In this document: positions 10,055 through 24,400 of the stretch, in pieces
How the letters are laid out: each line of letters begins with the position of its first letter
How positions within the stretch are numbered: position 1 is the first letter of the stretch
Source: Setophaga petechia
Lineage: Eukaryota; Chordata; Aves; Passeriformes; Parulidae
DNA length: 64,000 bases
Reading direction: 5' to 3'
Assembly (NCBI GenBank): GCA_024362935.1
Contig: JANCRA010000061.1
Location: 496,001-560,000, forward strand
Translations under genes and position numbers: made by a program
Notes under the pieces: generated by a model
The model's database searches: none
Seen by the model: only the letters and a program-made list of their open reading frames with translations
Told to the model about the DNA's origin: nothing

Positions 10055-13000
10055 TGAGTTGATGTTTCAGAAACTTTATTTCATTAAAACCCTAATCTAT
10101 AATCCTATGCTACAAAACTCTTCAACAACCCTACTCTACAATCCTACTCTAAATTGTTATGTTCTCATCTCCTAGTGTTAGGGTAAGGGTTAGGCTTAGG
10201 CTTAGGCTTAGGGCAAGGGTAAGGTTTAGGGTTGGGGTTAGGGATAGGGTAAGGATTAGGGTTAGGTTTTGGGTTTGGCTTGGCATTTAAGGTTAGGGTT
10301 AGGGTTGAGGGTTAGGAGTCTTCTTCTTCTTGACAGAGTTGATGAGTGGTGCCAGGATGAATGCTGGCTTGGCTGAAGTTACAAATGTATGCTGTCCACC
10401 GGAAAAAAAAAAAAACAAAACAAAACATAAAAGAAGAGTGAACCATTACTTTCCAAGCTCTGTGATTCAGAGACTCAATCAGGATACCTCTAGTTTCTAG
10501 AAAGACCCAGAAAAAGGAGCAATGGGACCATCTGCTCCCCAGCCATCCTCAATGTACAGGACCTTGCCATCCCAGGCAAATGTGGCCCAGAATTCCACCC
10601 ATCTGTTGATTGCATTGCCTTCATCTTGCTGGGATTTTTGCCCTGCCTGTGCTCTAGAAATGGTTCTTTCTGTCCCTGGGGTTTCTTCCTTTCAGAAAAC
10701 TGCAATGGCTCACATCGGTCCCTGCCTTTGTAAGACAGGCACTGTGCTGATTTCCACAGGGAGACACAGCAGTGTCTACCTTTCCATGCCCTGCCCCTCG
10801 TGTGCTAAGTGACACCTTCCTTCCCAGCAGGGCCAGCCCAGTGGCACTGGGTCCTGCAGTTCCCTCTCTGCCACACAACCTGGCAGTAACCCTGGCGCAG
10901 TTCTCGTCTGCTTGAGCGTGCCAGGCAGCAGATGGGGCTGGGACAAGTCCCTCCCAGCTGTCCCTGTTTGCATGGCAGAAAGCTCTAAGGGTGGGCTTGG
11001 GGGCTCAAACCAGGGCCCCTCAGAGGCTCACAGTGAGCCCCCCCACAGCCCCTCCTGCCCACAGCCAAATCTCTGACCCCTAGGCCGGGATTGGCTTCCT
11101 TGGGTTCCCCCACCACCATTTCATGTCTCTGTATCCTGCATTGCTTTACTTCAATTCTTTTGCCATTAGATAAAACTGAACACCCCACCAAATTACAAAA
11201 GAGGGTGACAGAAACAGTCAGAGCACAGAGCACCTCTCCTCTGAGGAAATGCGGAGAGAGGTGGAATTATTCAGCTTTGTGAAGAACAGGCCCCAGGGAG
11301 ACTTTATTGCCACTTTCCAAGACTTCAGAGTGGCTTTGAAGAAAGCGGGGGACAGCTTTTTTAACAGAGCCAGTTCCAATAGGATGTGGGTGAATATTTT
11401 TGAACACAAAGGAGATCTAATCAGAGTAGGTCTAAGGAAGAACTTGCTTACTCGGAGCAATGTGTGACCCTGGCACAGGTTGGCCCAAGAGCTTGTAGGT
11501 GCCCCATCCCTGCAACCATTCCAGGTCAGATGGCAAAGTGCTCTGAGCAACGTGATCTCTTCAAAGATGTCCCTGCTCATTGCAGGACACTTGGACCAGA
11601 GGACATTTACAGGACCCTGCCAGCCCAGCCCAGTCTAGGATTCCTCACTGTTCTCATTTGAAGAGCAGCAAGAGTGGAGGTGAGGAGGAAGGGGGCTCAG
11701 CTGATGCCTTGGACTTGAGGAGCTTATTCCTCAGAGCCTGTTTCACCTGCAGCCCCTTCCCATTTTACCTGCAGGAGCTCCTTGGCAGACCAGCGCTGCT
11801 CCTCGTCTCTCTGCAGGCAGCAGCTCAGGAAGTGACGCAGGCAAGGCGAGAATCGGTGGGGCTGCCGCAGCTGTGGGGTCCCTACTGTGGCTATCAGGTG
11901 TGTAGCCTGGAGAAAAAGGAGACACCAGGCTCCACCTGCTGCTTTCGCATCTCTAAGTGCTCTCCCATATCCCTTTGTTTAACCTTCGTTCTTCAGTGGC
12001 AGTTTCTGCCCTGGCAGAGACCCAGAGATTATTTTCCTTTACTAACCAAAAACCCAAACCCTGATACAGCCACAGCTTTTCCACCATCACGCAGATCTTG
12101 CCTTGGCAGCTATTTCATTGACTGACCTGGTTAGTGGGAACTACATCGGCAAAAGCACATTTGCTTCTCTGAGGATTCAAACCAGCTTGAGAGGCTTTTT
12201 GGAAGAGGGACTTTGCTATACGAACTAATTTCAAGGGTTACTACATGAAAGGCATCTCTGCAGTGTTTGTTGGTCCCTTAAGCACAGCTGCCATAGAACA
12301 AAACTCATCAAGCTTTTTGTCCTGTTGTTGAAAACAGAAAGGCATCTCTGCAGTGTTTGTTGGTCCCTTAAGCACAGCTGCCATAGAACAAAACTCATCA
12401 AGCTTTTTGTCCTGTTGTTGAAAACAATCAGAATTGGAAGAAAAGAATGGAAACGCATCAGTTAATCCCCAAGTAAGCAAACAAACATTTACAATCTCAT
12501 CTTCAACATAGACACATTAAGATGCCTGCACAAATGTGCTGGGATGAAAATGCCTGCTTGGGCACACAGGAGCCACCTGCAGCTCTGTCTCTCAGCAGTC
12601 TGAAAATTTCAGCTTCCCATTTTGCAGGAAAAGAAAAATTGTCATGGTCAGAAGAAGGACAGGTTCCATCCCTATGGTCACCCTTTGCTCATTTGGCTAC
12701 TCAAGTCAATGCATTAATGGTGGGCCCATCCCTGAAAGTGGCAAGAAACAAGCAGGAGGTTTTAGCAGCCTCTCCACATCACCAGGCTCTGGCTTGGTGA
12801 CACGGAGAATGTGCCTTGGGCTAGGAGAGAAACATGGTCAGTGAGTGTTTCAGCAGCACTGCACAAGAAGCAGAAGAGACTCAGTGGCCTTTAAACCCTC
12901 ATGCCCAGGTTTCAGGCATGTTTCCCAGTGAGAAGAAACTGCACGGTGGGTTAGGTTCCTCTCTGAAGAGCACAGTTTTAGAAACTTTGCTGGGTTTGGC

Positions 13001-16000
13001 TTTCCTTCCTTTATTTCTGGAAAGATAACAGCAGTTCTAAGGCGCTTGTTTCCTGTAACTGGGGCCATCTGCACAGACAAAAGAACTGGAACCACTTCTA
13101 AGCCAAAGGAAGGTGTTGCCTGAGAAAGGAGTTTGCTTGGAGTTTGTTTGCATGTGGTAAGGCTTGAGTTCCCCCACTGATGCAACCAAAACTCCAGCAG
13201 GTGCTGATGTGTTGCAGGGACATTTTTAGGAGGTGCCCTTGGCGGAAGTAGTTCCAGCAGATGGCAATGGAATTTTGTCTAATGGCATGCAGGACGTGGG
13301 ACAGATGAGAAAGACAGTGGGATCAGTGCGTATTTGCTTCTTACCATGCCAGGACTTTGGTTCCAGTAAGGAGGTTCTTGTTCCATCATTTCAATCCCCA
13401 CAATTCCAAAAGACCATATGTCCACTTTGGGGCCATATGGTTGACCTGTCACCACTTGAGGCGCCATCCACCAAGGAGTCCCGGCTAGTGTGCACCGTCT
13501 GCTCTGCTCAGGGGTGAGCTGAGTAGAGAGGCCAAAATCAGCTGAGGAGAAAGCAAAATACTGGCTTTATTTGAATTCTGTACAATTAGGAAAGAAAGCA
13601 AAAGAATTCTCCAGGAGAACTTTGCAAATGTGCTGTTGAATCTCCTGGCATTGGTGACTTTTAAAATCCCCCAGTTTTTACACTGTCTCCAGCAGTGGCT
13701 TTTGTTCTTTGGAAGCTTTAGACTTGTAGCTGCCTCCCTCTGGAAGGGACACACACAGAGCAAGGCCACTCTTGACTGCTTGTTCCTTGTCATTCCTCTG
13801 TGCACATTGCAACTGTGCCCACGGATCACAGTGGGTGTCCCTGCACTGCCACCAGCACCATTTTTGGGGAGCTGGCTGTCACTCAAAGCAGCCCCACACC
13901 CACATCCCTGGAATGCTGCACCTGACCAAGAATATACTGACCCAGCTTGACAGAGCCGTCGGTTCTGAGAAGGATGTTGTCACTCTTCACATCTCGATGG
14001 ATCACGTGGTTTGAGTGAAGAAAATAAAGCCCTTGCAGGCACTGAGAGAAAAAATGGAGGATGGCAAAAATGAGTGATGTGATTTCCTCCCACAAGAAAG
14101 GAAAGAAAGAATCTAAAAGATTCCCTGTCCAGGGAAATAGGGAGTAATGGCAGAAGACAGGGCCACTGAGAGGAAGAGTTGCTGCTCCAACACTTGCAGA
14201 GCAGGAGCTTTCTGAGGAAAGGCAACGTCAGCTTTTGAAAGAGCAGCCGCACCTGCTCTTGTAGACTGTGCCCTGCAAACCAGCCAGGATGACTCCTGCT
14301 GCAGTGGATGTGCTCAGAAGCAGAGAGCATTTTGGCTGCACTCCTATCCTTTTCAGCTGAGGACTGAGAGAAACGAGTCTCTCTCTTTTTTCTGTGCCAT
14401 TTGTTTCAAACCCTGCCACCAGCACCTTTGCTTTCACAGGCAAGGAATGCAGTGAATACAGACTCCAGGCAAACATTTAGAGAGGCAAGGTGGAGAACAG
14501 CAAATATAAATACATGAGGCAGAGCAAGAATACAACAGCAGGAGATAAGAGTGCTGGCGCTGAGTACAGGGAGTGCAGGGGCACTGGCAGGCCTTTCACT
14601 TGAGATGCTTTTACTTGCCCATAGCACACCAGCAGCACGGAAACAAAGCTTGGCACATGAAACTTTTCCTGAGCCCCTGTTTGCCAGACAAGCCCAAGCC
14701 CTTGGAAACACAGATGGGATTGCTGACCTCCCGACTGATGGCTGCTGTCTCATCTTCAGACAGGCAGGTCTTGCTGGTGACATCGCTCAGGGCGCCTCCA
14801 TCCATGTACTCCATAACCAGCAAGAATTCCTCGCCCAGAAAGTAGCTGAAAGAAGGAAACAAGGGCATGGCTAGGTTGATTTTTTGCTTCCAGGTTTCTT
14901 ATTTCCAGATGCCTTTGTGACAAGGGCAGAGTCAAAAGAATAGGGATTCCCTCTTGGCTGTGCACTGTTTGCAATCTGTGCAGTCTCAAAGAGAAATGCA
15001 CAGCTGTGAATAAGGAGATGTCTTAGATTGCCAGCAAGCAAGAAGTGCAGTTTAGAAACAGCCCAGATCAAAAACCTGTCAGGCATGGTGTTTCTGGAAA
15101 GAAGCACCTAGTCTTCCTGGCATGCACAGCAATGGCAAAGAGGGGCAACAATCCAAGGGAAATCCACTTTAGGATGGTTCATCAGCACTTAAGAAACTTG
15201 AAAAAATCAATCCCAAAAAAATGTGCAGGCAGTGAACTTCAAGGCTATTGACTTAGGAAGATACCGCTGATCCAGGTTTTGAATAATTTTGGAATAATTT
15301 TCAAACTAGGTGTGCCAGGGAAGACTCACGTAGACAAGATGCACTCTCTTCTCATCCATTGGTGATGAGTAGAGAAATATGAATTAATAAAAAATAACAG
15401 CTCTACTTTCTGCCACTGACCAAAGTGGGTTTTTAACCTCTCATGATTTCTGTACGTAAACACATCCATGGGATAAGACCATGATCTCTCACCTGTCTAA
15501 ATAATTCACAACATTGGGACTCCTATACTTCTTCATGATCATGATTTCATTAACGGTTAGTTCCTTCCTCCTCAGTCCTTGAAGATTTATTTTCTTTATG
15601 GCCACCTAAAATGACATAGAAAATCAGTGACTTGAGAAGTTGGTGGCACGAGACCACAGTGCAATGGAGGAAGTGATTTTGCAATGCCACAGCTGAGCTG
15701 TGCCAAACTGCCTTGTGATTCGGCATTGCAGTAATTAGGAACTGACATTCCAACAGCCCATTTCTCTGCTCCCTTGGGAGCCAGTTACAGGACACATGGA
15801 GCCACTGACATTTTGCCTTGTCCACTTGGTAACAGCGGTGTCTCAGCTATCACCCACAAAGATCTGACCACAATCTCTGCTGCTTTGTTTGGGATTCAGA
15901 AGAAGTAATCCATGCCTTAATACTCTGTGGATCCATCTTAGGCTATGGGCAGGGCTTAGGGCTTTTAGGGATGCCTTGCAGATCTCTCCCTACGTGCAGT

Positions 16001-19000
16001 TCCCAAGTGCAGCAGTGCAGCTACCAGTAACTTTCAGATGGATTTGCTGGCAGCCAGAAATGAGAATTCAGGACTCTGAAGCTGTAGCCCCAGAGAGCAG
16101 TGAGGTGCCTGAAGGCACCACCTTTGTTTTAGCAGTGGAGAGCGAGTGAGCGCATCCTTGTCTGACAGGAACCGCTGCCCTCCGTGCCTTCCTTCCAGCA
16201 GCTGAGGAGGACAAAGTCCCAAATGTATTTTGCAGGCTGGCACCAGTCTGTGCTTCTTGTGCCTTTTCAGCACAGCTCTGCCCAAAGCTCCAGCCACAGC
16301 TCACACAAGGGGAAAGCCCCTCAAGAGCAGCAGAGTTTGCAGGGCCTGTTGACATTTACCTCTCCTCCTGTGGCAGTGTCGAGTGCTCTGATCACGTGTC
16401 CAAAACTCCTAGAAGCAAAAGAGAAGCAGAGAAAGGAGAAGGCATGTAGATCTTGCAGTGAAAGCCAGCCCACACAGGAGATGTGTGCTGTAAATGCCTA
16501 AAACCTGCGGGATGCAGGAGGGCTCTGCCAGAAGGCAGATGATGCATTTTCCTCTCAAGTGCGTGGGCACTGGGCCTTATCCTGAAGTGCTGGGGTTCAA
16601 CTTCTAAAGGGAGTTTAGTCTTTCCTCTTGGGTTTCACTTTCTAAACGGTGTGGTTCCTGTCCTGACCACAGAGTGTTTCCTTCTGCAAACTAGGGGAAA
16701 GAATTGTTCCTGGGAACTGTTATCTCACAGTATTGATAGGGCGTAGGTTGCTCTTCCAGATAAGCAACTTTCTTCTTTTCTCATTAGTGTGCCAGTATGA
16801 TTTTGAGACATACAAAAATGCTGAAGAAATTAACACAGAGCTGTCCCACACTTGAGAGACAAGGAGACCTTCCAGGTCCTGTTCCTTGATGCAGGCAAGA
16901 CCTCGGCAGCAAGGACTATCTCTGACAATGCTTTCTGAGCACACTCACAAATTCTGAGCAGCATTGAGAGATGAAACAGTCTATCCTTACTGTGTGAACA
17001 TGTTTGTAGCAGGCCTGACTTCACACTGGATAGACATTCCAGCAGAAAAACACCTGGCCTGTGGTTTTGTAGAGGTAACTGCTGTTGGACTCACCCACTG
17101 CCAATATATACCAGATCCGTGTATCTCATCACAGGATTGTCAGTGGAGTTTACCATTCTCCCTGCGGGAAACAAAATGCAAGATGCTGACTTGAAAGCAG
17201 AGATCCCAGATTGCAGGAGATACAAAAGGCAGCCCCACTGTCTGGGGCTCTGAGCCCTTTGTGCTCAGCTGGGTAACAACAACCACAACAACAACAGGAC
17301 AGGCAGCTCTGCAGTGCAGATGGCTGGCACAGAGACTGATTTTGTACAGTCCTTTGAAGAGTTCTCTTGACAGGAAATAAAGCACAGGGAGATGCATTTC
17401 CAGAAGGGAAGGACATCTTGCCCACCTTTCAGCAGTTTGCCAAAAGAATGCCTTTCCATTTGTAAACCAGAGCAGCTGATGCTAGAGCCAATCCCACAGG
17501 GCTTTCAGCATCAGGACCCTGACCTGTTTATGAGCAGGCTGAGCTCAAAGATGCCCCTCTCCCAGCTAAGGAAGGCTGCAGCCTCTGCAGTCCCTCCACC
17601 CTCAGGGACAGGGCAGCTAGCACAACAAGGCTGGCAAAGCCCAAGCAGGAGCACTGACAAGCAGTGGGAAGAAGCCACAGCCAGCCTGATCCCCGTACAA
17701 GCTGTTGCCCCCATTCAGGGCACAACAGGATGGGCTTTGAGATCATCCACACCGAGGTGCAGATCAGTGCCCTTTTTGTCCCAACAGGTGATGGTAGACA
17801 CAGAATCCACTGGGCTCTGGTCTCAGCCCCAGCAGGGCTTCTCTGAGAGCACAGCACTGGCAGCTGTTACGGGCAAGAAGCAGATGCATTGGCTTGTGCT
17901 GCAGAATCACAAAGGACTTGATGTGTTTTCCTAGAGACTGATCTGAGCAGGGCTTGGGCCAATGGGTAGGATTGTAACAGTCATGGGAAAGAGTGGAAAT
18001 TGGGTATGGAAAAGTGCCCTGGATCTGAGGAATATACCATGGCTGAGCTGGAGGCTCTCTCCTAAGAAATGCCTGCAGTACACTTTTATCTGATCACACC
18101 ACTTGGATGTGTCTCTTGGACACATCTTGATAAGCATAAAACTAGAAGATTAAATACAGGCTGTTATAAAGTATCGCTTTTTTCTTTGGGGGCACATGGA
18201 AAGCATCTCTTGCTCTCTATTTGTCCTGTAACCTGATGTTCTTTCAAAGCAGGTATTATTGACAAATGATAACACGCTCTATTGACAAAAAGATAACAAT
18301 CTCATAAAAATAAACTACAGATGTAGTAGTGGTAAAAGTAACAGTCATAAAAATGATATCCGTAAGGCATGGGGCGGAAGGGCTCTTTCAGGATGGAGGA
18401 AAACCAACTCCACCAAAAAAGCCCCACAAACCATCAACCTAAAAATCCCAAAACACAATAAAAACCTGACAGAAACAAAAAACCAAAAAGCTCCCACAAA
18501 AAAACAAAACAAAACAAAACCGAAAAACCCCACAAAAACAACCCCCCTCCCCTCTACCCTCGGCAAAAAACCAAAAAATCCCCAGCCAAAAAGACAAAAC
18601 CATAAAGCCAGTCCATTTCTGTGAAGTTTTTTTGCTCTGATGACTGGTTGGAAGTCAGGAGTCTAAGGAGAATTTAGGAAGCTAAGAATTCTGTTGAGTG
18701 TGGCCAATAGCACACAGGACTTGCCTAGATCATTTGCTAGGTCACGACCTTCTGCTGATCCAAGAACAATCCCTGCTTCAGCCTTTAGCAGAGAGGGAAG
18801 CTCAGGCAAAGCCAAGCCAGTCCAAGGTGCCCTCAGAGGCAGCAGGAACGCCCAGAGCGCTCTCTCGCTGCCTCGGAGCACAGCACTTCCTCTGGGGAGT
18901 CCTGAATGGCCCTGTGACACCAAACTCAGGAGGAGCATTTGGTACAGCTCTGCTGACACCCGCACACAACACACTGTCCCTCAGACAAGAAACACACCAG

Positions 19001-21437
19001 ACGTACCCAGCATCTCCAGGTACTTCTCCTCAGTCTGCTGTTCCAGGGAGATGAAGGAACTGCCCGAGCTGGAGTTCCCAGGTTTGACAGGGTGTCCTTG
19101 AGGTGATGCTGCTGCGGCAGCAGGTTCAGAGCCCATGATGTGCTGGACCTGGAGCATTTCTGGTGGGCACTGTTCCTGTGCCTCATGCCAACCTTGGAGC
19201 TCTTCATTGCCAGACATTTGCTGGAAGTCTTCGCAGGCTGCCCGGTGAGATGCCAACACTCGCACCTCAAATCACACAGAACAAAGCAGTCAGACACTAC
19301 AGCTTGTCCCTGTCAGCCAGGAGTCATTGACTGTGAGGAAAGGCAAAGAACAGACTGACAAGGGATACAGACAGCTTGTTCCAATCCTCCATGCTGGGTC
19401 ACCACGTTGCACTGCAAAAACACCTCAAGAAACAAGGAGAGCAGGAACAGGCCAGCAGGAATCAATTTGGATGACTGCTGGCCAGAAGGCCAAAGGACAA
19501 GTTTCACTGTGCAGGGCAGCAGTTGAGATTCAGCACACCAGGAAATGTCCTTCAGAGTGACTGTGATACACACGAGAGCAGGATGGCACTCAGAGGCATG
19601 GCCCCACTCCCTGCTGCTGTGCACTGGCAAGGCAAGAAGGGCAGAAACCACCAGTTTGGTGACTGCAGTGACTGCATCCCTCTTTCACTCACTTGCTTTT
19701 GCAGAGACTGACAGAAGCGATTAAGTTTCTCCCCGAAGATTTTCAGTTCTTCCTCCAGCCTCTTCTGCTTTGCCTTGAACATACTGTGAGCTATCTGAAG
19801 CTCTGCATCCAGCTGTTCCTTCATGTTCTCTAAAAGACAAAAGAGAGGAGGTTTCATGAATGGAGCGGCTGCCACGCTTTCACTCACCTGGTTTTGTTGA
19901 TCGCTCCTCTGCTGATCAAGATTCTCCTCTTGAATTCTTCTCATGTCATCCTTGTTCCTCCTCTTCACTGCCATGAGGGCACTCTGAGCTTCGGGCAGCT
20001 CTGCTTGTGGCTCTGCCTTGATCTTCTGTACACACAAATGCAGAGCAAGTGACTGGGAGCTGCCATCAAGCTCAGCTTTTTTCCTCTTGCAGCCTCAAAA
20101 TCACATTTATTTAGCCACTTCTTTCTGCTTCCCTCTCCACATCTGCTTCCAATGTAAGCCTCCTGTCCCAGGGCTGTTCTCTGTAGATTCCAAGGCTCTG
20201 TGCTTGCAGTGCCTGTGGGACTCCTGGCCTCCTCAGTCCCAAGAGCTCTGGTTTATGCCCCTCTTCCTGCCCTTCCCTCTGTCACCTGGCCAGTCAGGCT
20301 TACCTGGCCATTCTCCTGTGGCTCTTCCACCTGCTGCCTGAGCTGCTCTTCCTGCTCTCGGGCTGGGAACAGCTGTCCCTGAGTCTGCCATGGCATCTCT
20401 GCTGCAGCAATCTGCTGCTGCTCTCTCTCTAGAAGCACCTGCACAGAAAGCAAGAGAAGATGGGTTTCAACTTCCCATAGGAGCTTTGTGGGCCAAGACT
20501 CAAAAGACTGCTGGGCTCACACGTTCCCAAAGCACTGTGCTGCTTCTCTGCTGGGTCATTCTGTGTTCAAGGGGAGGCACAGATTCCAAAGTGACCCTGG
20601 CCCTACAATCAGGGGCCATCTGGGACTGAAGCTCCAAGAGCCCCTCAGGCAGTTGACAGGGAAGGTGTGACATTTCTCAAGGGTCTGCTGAGGGCCTCCC
20701 TCTGCTTCTGCCATGTCCTGTTTGTCTTCTAGTAGGGACTGACACCCCACCCTGTCCCACAGCTCCATCCTGGCTCTGCAGGTGGCTTCCTGGGTGAGCT
20801 CACTCCTTGTGAGAGACACTTCTGCAGTTCAAGTTCATTTCAGGCCTGCACCAGCATTCCTGCCCTTCTGACATTCACACTCTTGTTAGAAAACCTGGTC
20901 ATTCAGGAGATGAGGATGTGTGCAAAGAGCTTCAGATGAAGGTCACACAGCCTCTATGGCCACCTCAGAATATGGAGGAGGACCAAGGTGTTTCTTCTCC
21001 CTCTTTTGTCAACAGAGTAATCTGACCAGCAGTAACAGAGACTCTCCTAAGGCCCCATTACAAATGCACTTACACAGCCCTGGGGATGCCAGTGAAGGAA
21101 ACCATGTGTCATGTAATGCATGGCATGTGTGACCAGAGTCACCAAACTCCACCTAAACATGGAATTGTTCCACCTCCCTAGGACAGGCAGAAATTTAAGG
21201 AATTAACTGGAGACTTTAGGGCACAAGAGGCTGGAGGAGGAAAACAACTCTGACGGGAAAAAACCACCATATCTGGAGGGGGAAACATCTCTGCCTACTC
21301 AGAAGTGGTCGAGGGAACGTGTCTCTAATCCTCTCATAGGAGGGATGCTTTAGGTGAGCTTTGCGCCTCCAACTGCCTTGGACCAGAGCCAGGAAGATTC
21401 AATTATGTAAATATTATATAGACCGATAGATACATTG

Positions 21438-21482
<45 letters not shown>

Positions 21483-24400
21483 GAAGAAGGACAGAGAGAT
21501 AGATCTCACTACTATGATCTCCCTTTACTGTCCTCTCTGTTGCTGCACACAGCAACACTTGTTAGCCATTGCCCTGATCAGCAGCAATCCTGAGATTACT
21601 TTCCTGTTGCTCAATAAACCACAATTTTGGGGTATCTGGAGCATGCACATCCTTATGGAAAAGGAATCAGACCCCGAGCATTGCACTGAGAAATGCACTC
21701 TTTGAGATCAAAGTCATTTTTAAGGGCAAACTGCATTACATACTGCTCCTGCCAGGACTGCAGCACCCAGCATCCTCAGTCAGCAACAGCAAAGCGCTGG
21801 CTGCTCCAAAAATTGCAGCTCTGCCTTGCACTAAAGACAGCACCACACACAATTGACACTTACAGCTTGAGAATATCCAGGCTCTGGTGTGAGCACTGAT
21901 GGAGGCTGGCGCTCATCCACCTCACTTTGCTCCTCTCTGGCTTCTTCTCCAGGAGCAGCAGGAGCCAGGGGAGAGACGGCTCTTGGTTCAGGCATCTGTG
22001 AGAAGAGAGGAGCATGAGGGACAGGCCATTTCCTATCAAGAAGAACATATTTCTTTTCACATCTACCACTACACATTCTATGGAAAAATCATAACATTTC
22101 ATAGTGACAGAGGGGTTCTAAGTCACAGCCACCAAATGAAAATTGGACAATTCAACAGCACTCTAGATGGATGTGAAGTTGATTTGCCTCCCTGACTGCT
22201 ATCAGCATGCAAGGCTGTCTTGGCAAAACAGAGCTTTTATTGCTTGAAAGCACTGAAATGGAAAACTTGGAAAGCAACAGCAATGCCTTTGCTACTGCTG
22301 CTGAAGACATAGTAAACAAAAACTGGATCACAATCCCATCCAGAGCTGGAAAAGGGCAGGAAACATTGAGCAGAAGCATCTTAGCTTGCTGGAAAAAGAG
22401 GAAAATGAACAGGCCTTCTCCTCCTAGGAAAACAACGAGCCAACAAACCACAAGATAGAAGCGTCACCCACTCCAGTATCAAAAGCCCGTGGATGCAGTG
22501 AGGGCATACTTGGCAGGGAAAGAGCCCTTGTGCTGAGTGCTGTCATGTAGGGATCGATGGATGGAAGTCTGCCTGCAGGTCCCTCCAGAGCCTCCCATTA
22601 TCCAGGTCAAAGCTCCCTCAGCACCTCCTCACTGGCCTTGTGCTGCACCCCCTGGCCCAGCTCCCCTGTCCTTCTGTGCACACGCTGCAGCCCCTCCATG
22701 ACTTTCTGCTTGCCACGGGCCCACAAGTGCACACAGCACTCCAGCTGTGGCCGCAGCGCTGCCCAGCACAGGGCCACGCTCACTGCCCTGCTCCTGCTGC
22801 CCCACTGCTGCTGACACAGGCCACCATGCCCTTGGCCTTCTTGGCCACCTGGCCACACGCTGCCTCATCTTCAGCTGCTCAAGGCTGCCAGCCCTGCGTC
22901 CTTTTGGCCCACACAGCTCCCCAGCCACACAGGTGCCCATTTCACTTCAGATCCAGCAGGCACCATTGCAAGATGGCCTTCCTCTTCCGAGCAACACAAG
23001 ACAGCAGTCAAGGACGCGCAGCTTCCCTCCCACTCCAGCCTCCAAAGCACTTGACAAAGCTGCAGACTGCATCAAAATATGCACCAGCAGAAACTGGTTG
23101 CTTCTGCTTGTGGCCTCACAAGAAGGCTTCACAACTCCACGCTTTGTATCTTTGGCAACGCGGGACAAGAATGGTCCCCCACAGCTGCATGGACCACACA
23201 ATCCTGCCCTTGCAGCTTATCAAAAGCCAAAAGACAGCTGGCCCAAAACACACTGTGCAAGTGAAGAACTACTCAAGGAAAGTGCAGACCGCTTCCACAA
23301 GGCAAACGCACCTTTCCAAACAGGGAAAACAAAGAAAGAAAGCCCTGGCACCTCCAGAACTACCTCCTTTACCCTTGGCCATAGCACTGCAGAAGCCAAG
23401 AGACAGAGCTTCCCTGAGCCTGATAGTGGAACCCTGGAAAATGTCAAAGATAGAACTCTAAGATGTTAGGCTCTGTACTTTTCTCAGAACACTAGATGTT
23501 AAGCTCTGTACTTTTCTCAGAATACTGCACCGGCGTAAGCAGTATGATAAATGATATAATTGTTAGATGTGATGATTGTTTAGTAATTAAGTATAATTAT
23601 TATACCGTAAGAATATACGTATACAATAGAACAATGTAAGTTTAATAATTAACATGAAAGTTATGTAACGATAGAGTATAAAATATGTTCACCTCGAATG
23701 TATGGTAGGAATCAGATTTGGGTTGCAATACCCCGATTCCCAAAGCTCTTAATAAAAAGCACCGCATATAATCACTCCGTGGTTATGTGTTTTTGAACGC
23801 TAACAAGCCAAGCAGCCACATGCTCTCCCAGAGGCACCGGTCCTTTGCGGCCTCAACGTGACAGCTCCAAGTACAAACCCTGCATGCATGGTTGTGCATG
23901 CAGAAGGATTAAACATAAACAAGGCAGAGTGAATTATAAAGCAGTTATAAGATGTACCAAAATTACAATCCGAAGTCCAAGACAATTTGTATAGGCAGCA
24001 AGTGATGGTACCTGGACAACACATCTGCCTGTAGATGAGAAAGTAAAAGAGATTACTTTAAGCCTTCCAACCTTATGTCCAATTTAGAAAAAGTCCCCAT
24101 TTAACGGAAAACATGAACTTCTGTAGATAAGAACAAGACGAGAAGTTCTAGACAATGAAGATCCAGATGACACTTGGCAAGAACCCTCCAGTGGAGTAAA
24201 ATTTGGGTGGGTCCTAGAGTCATTGCTTAGTCCTATAGCAAACTATAAGAGTAGAGAGATGCTGTACAAACTTACAGGCCAGGTAAGTAGATTAGCAAGA
24301 GTCACCCGGGAAAGATTTAAGGAATTAAACATACAATTACAAGCCACCACAAAAATGACTTTACAAAATCGATTAGCCTTAGACTTGTTACTTCTGAAAG

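Larger units (their letters stand above)
21740..22960. repeat. Tandem duplication, copy 1 (contains exon 4)
   Basis: This matches 25385-26600 with an offset of about 3.64 kb and a few percent difference. Each copy holds one Pro/Glu-rich exon of the kinase gene and one CR1 fragment. Confidence 0.88.

Noticed and set aside
10080..10316. Telomere fusion scar
   Set aside because: A fusion gives TTAGGG followed by CCCTAA. Here only TTAGGG-type units are clear, and any CCCTAA-like bits lie on the wrong side.
11747..11768. A 22-base intron linking exon 15 to an in-frame alternative ending near 11660
   Set aside because: Far too short for a spliceosomal intron. The exon at 10299-10391 gives a true PAK-type C-terminus.
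20556..20819. Possible extra coiled-coil exon of the kinase gene
   Set aside because: Open and charged with a good acceptor, but no convincing donor. The phase-complete model does not need it.
22640..23469. Two long overlapping plus-strand frames (273 and 240 codons)
   Set aside because: They begin inside an antisense CR1 fragment and carry no conserved motif.
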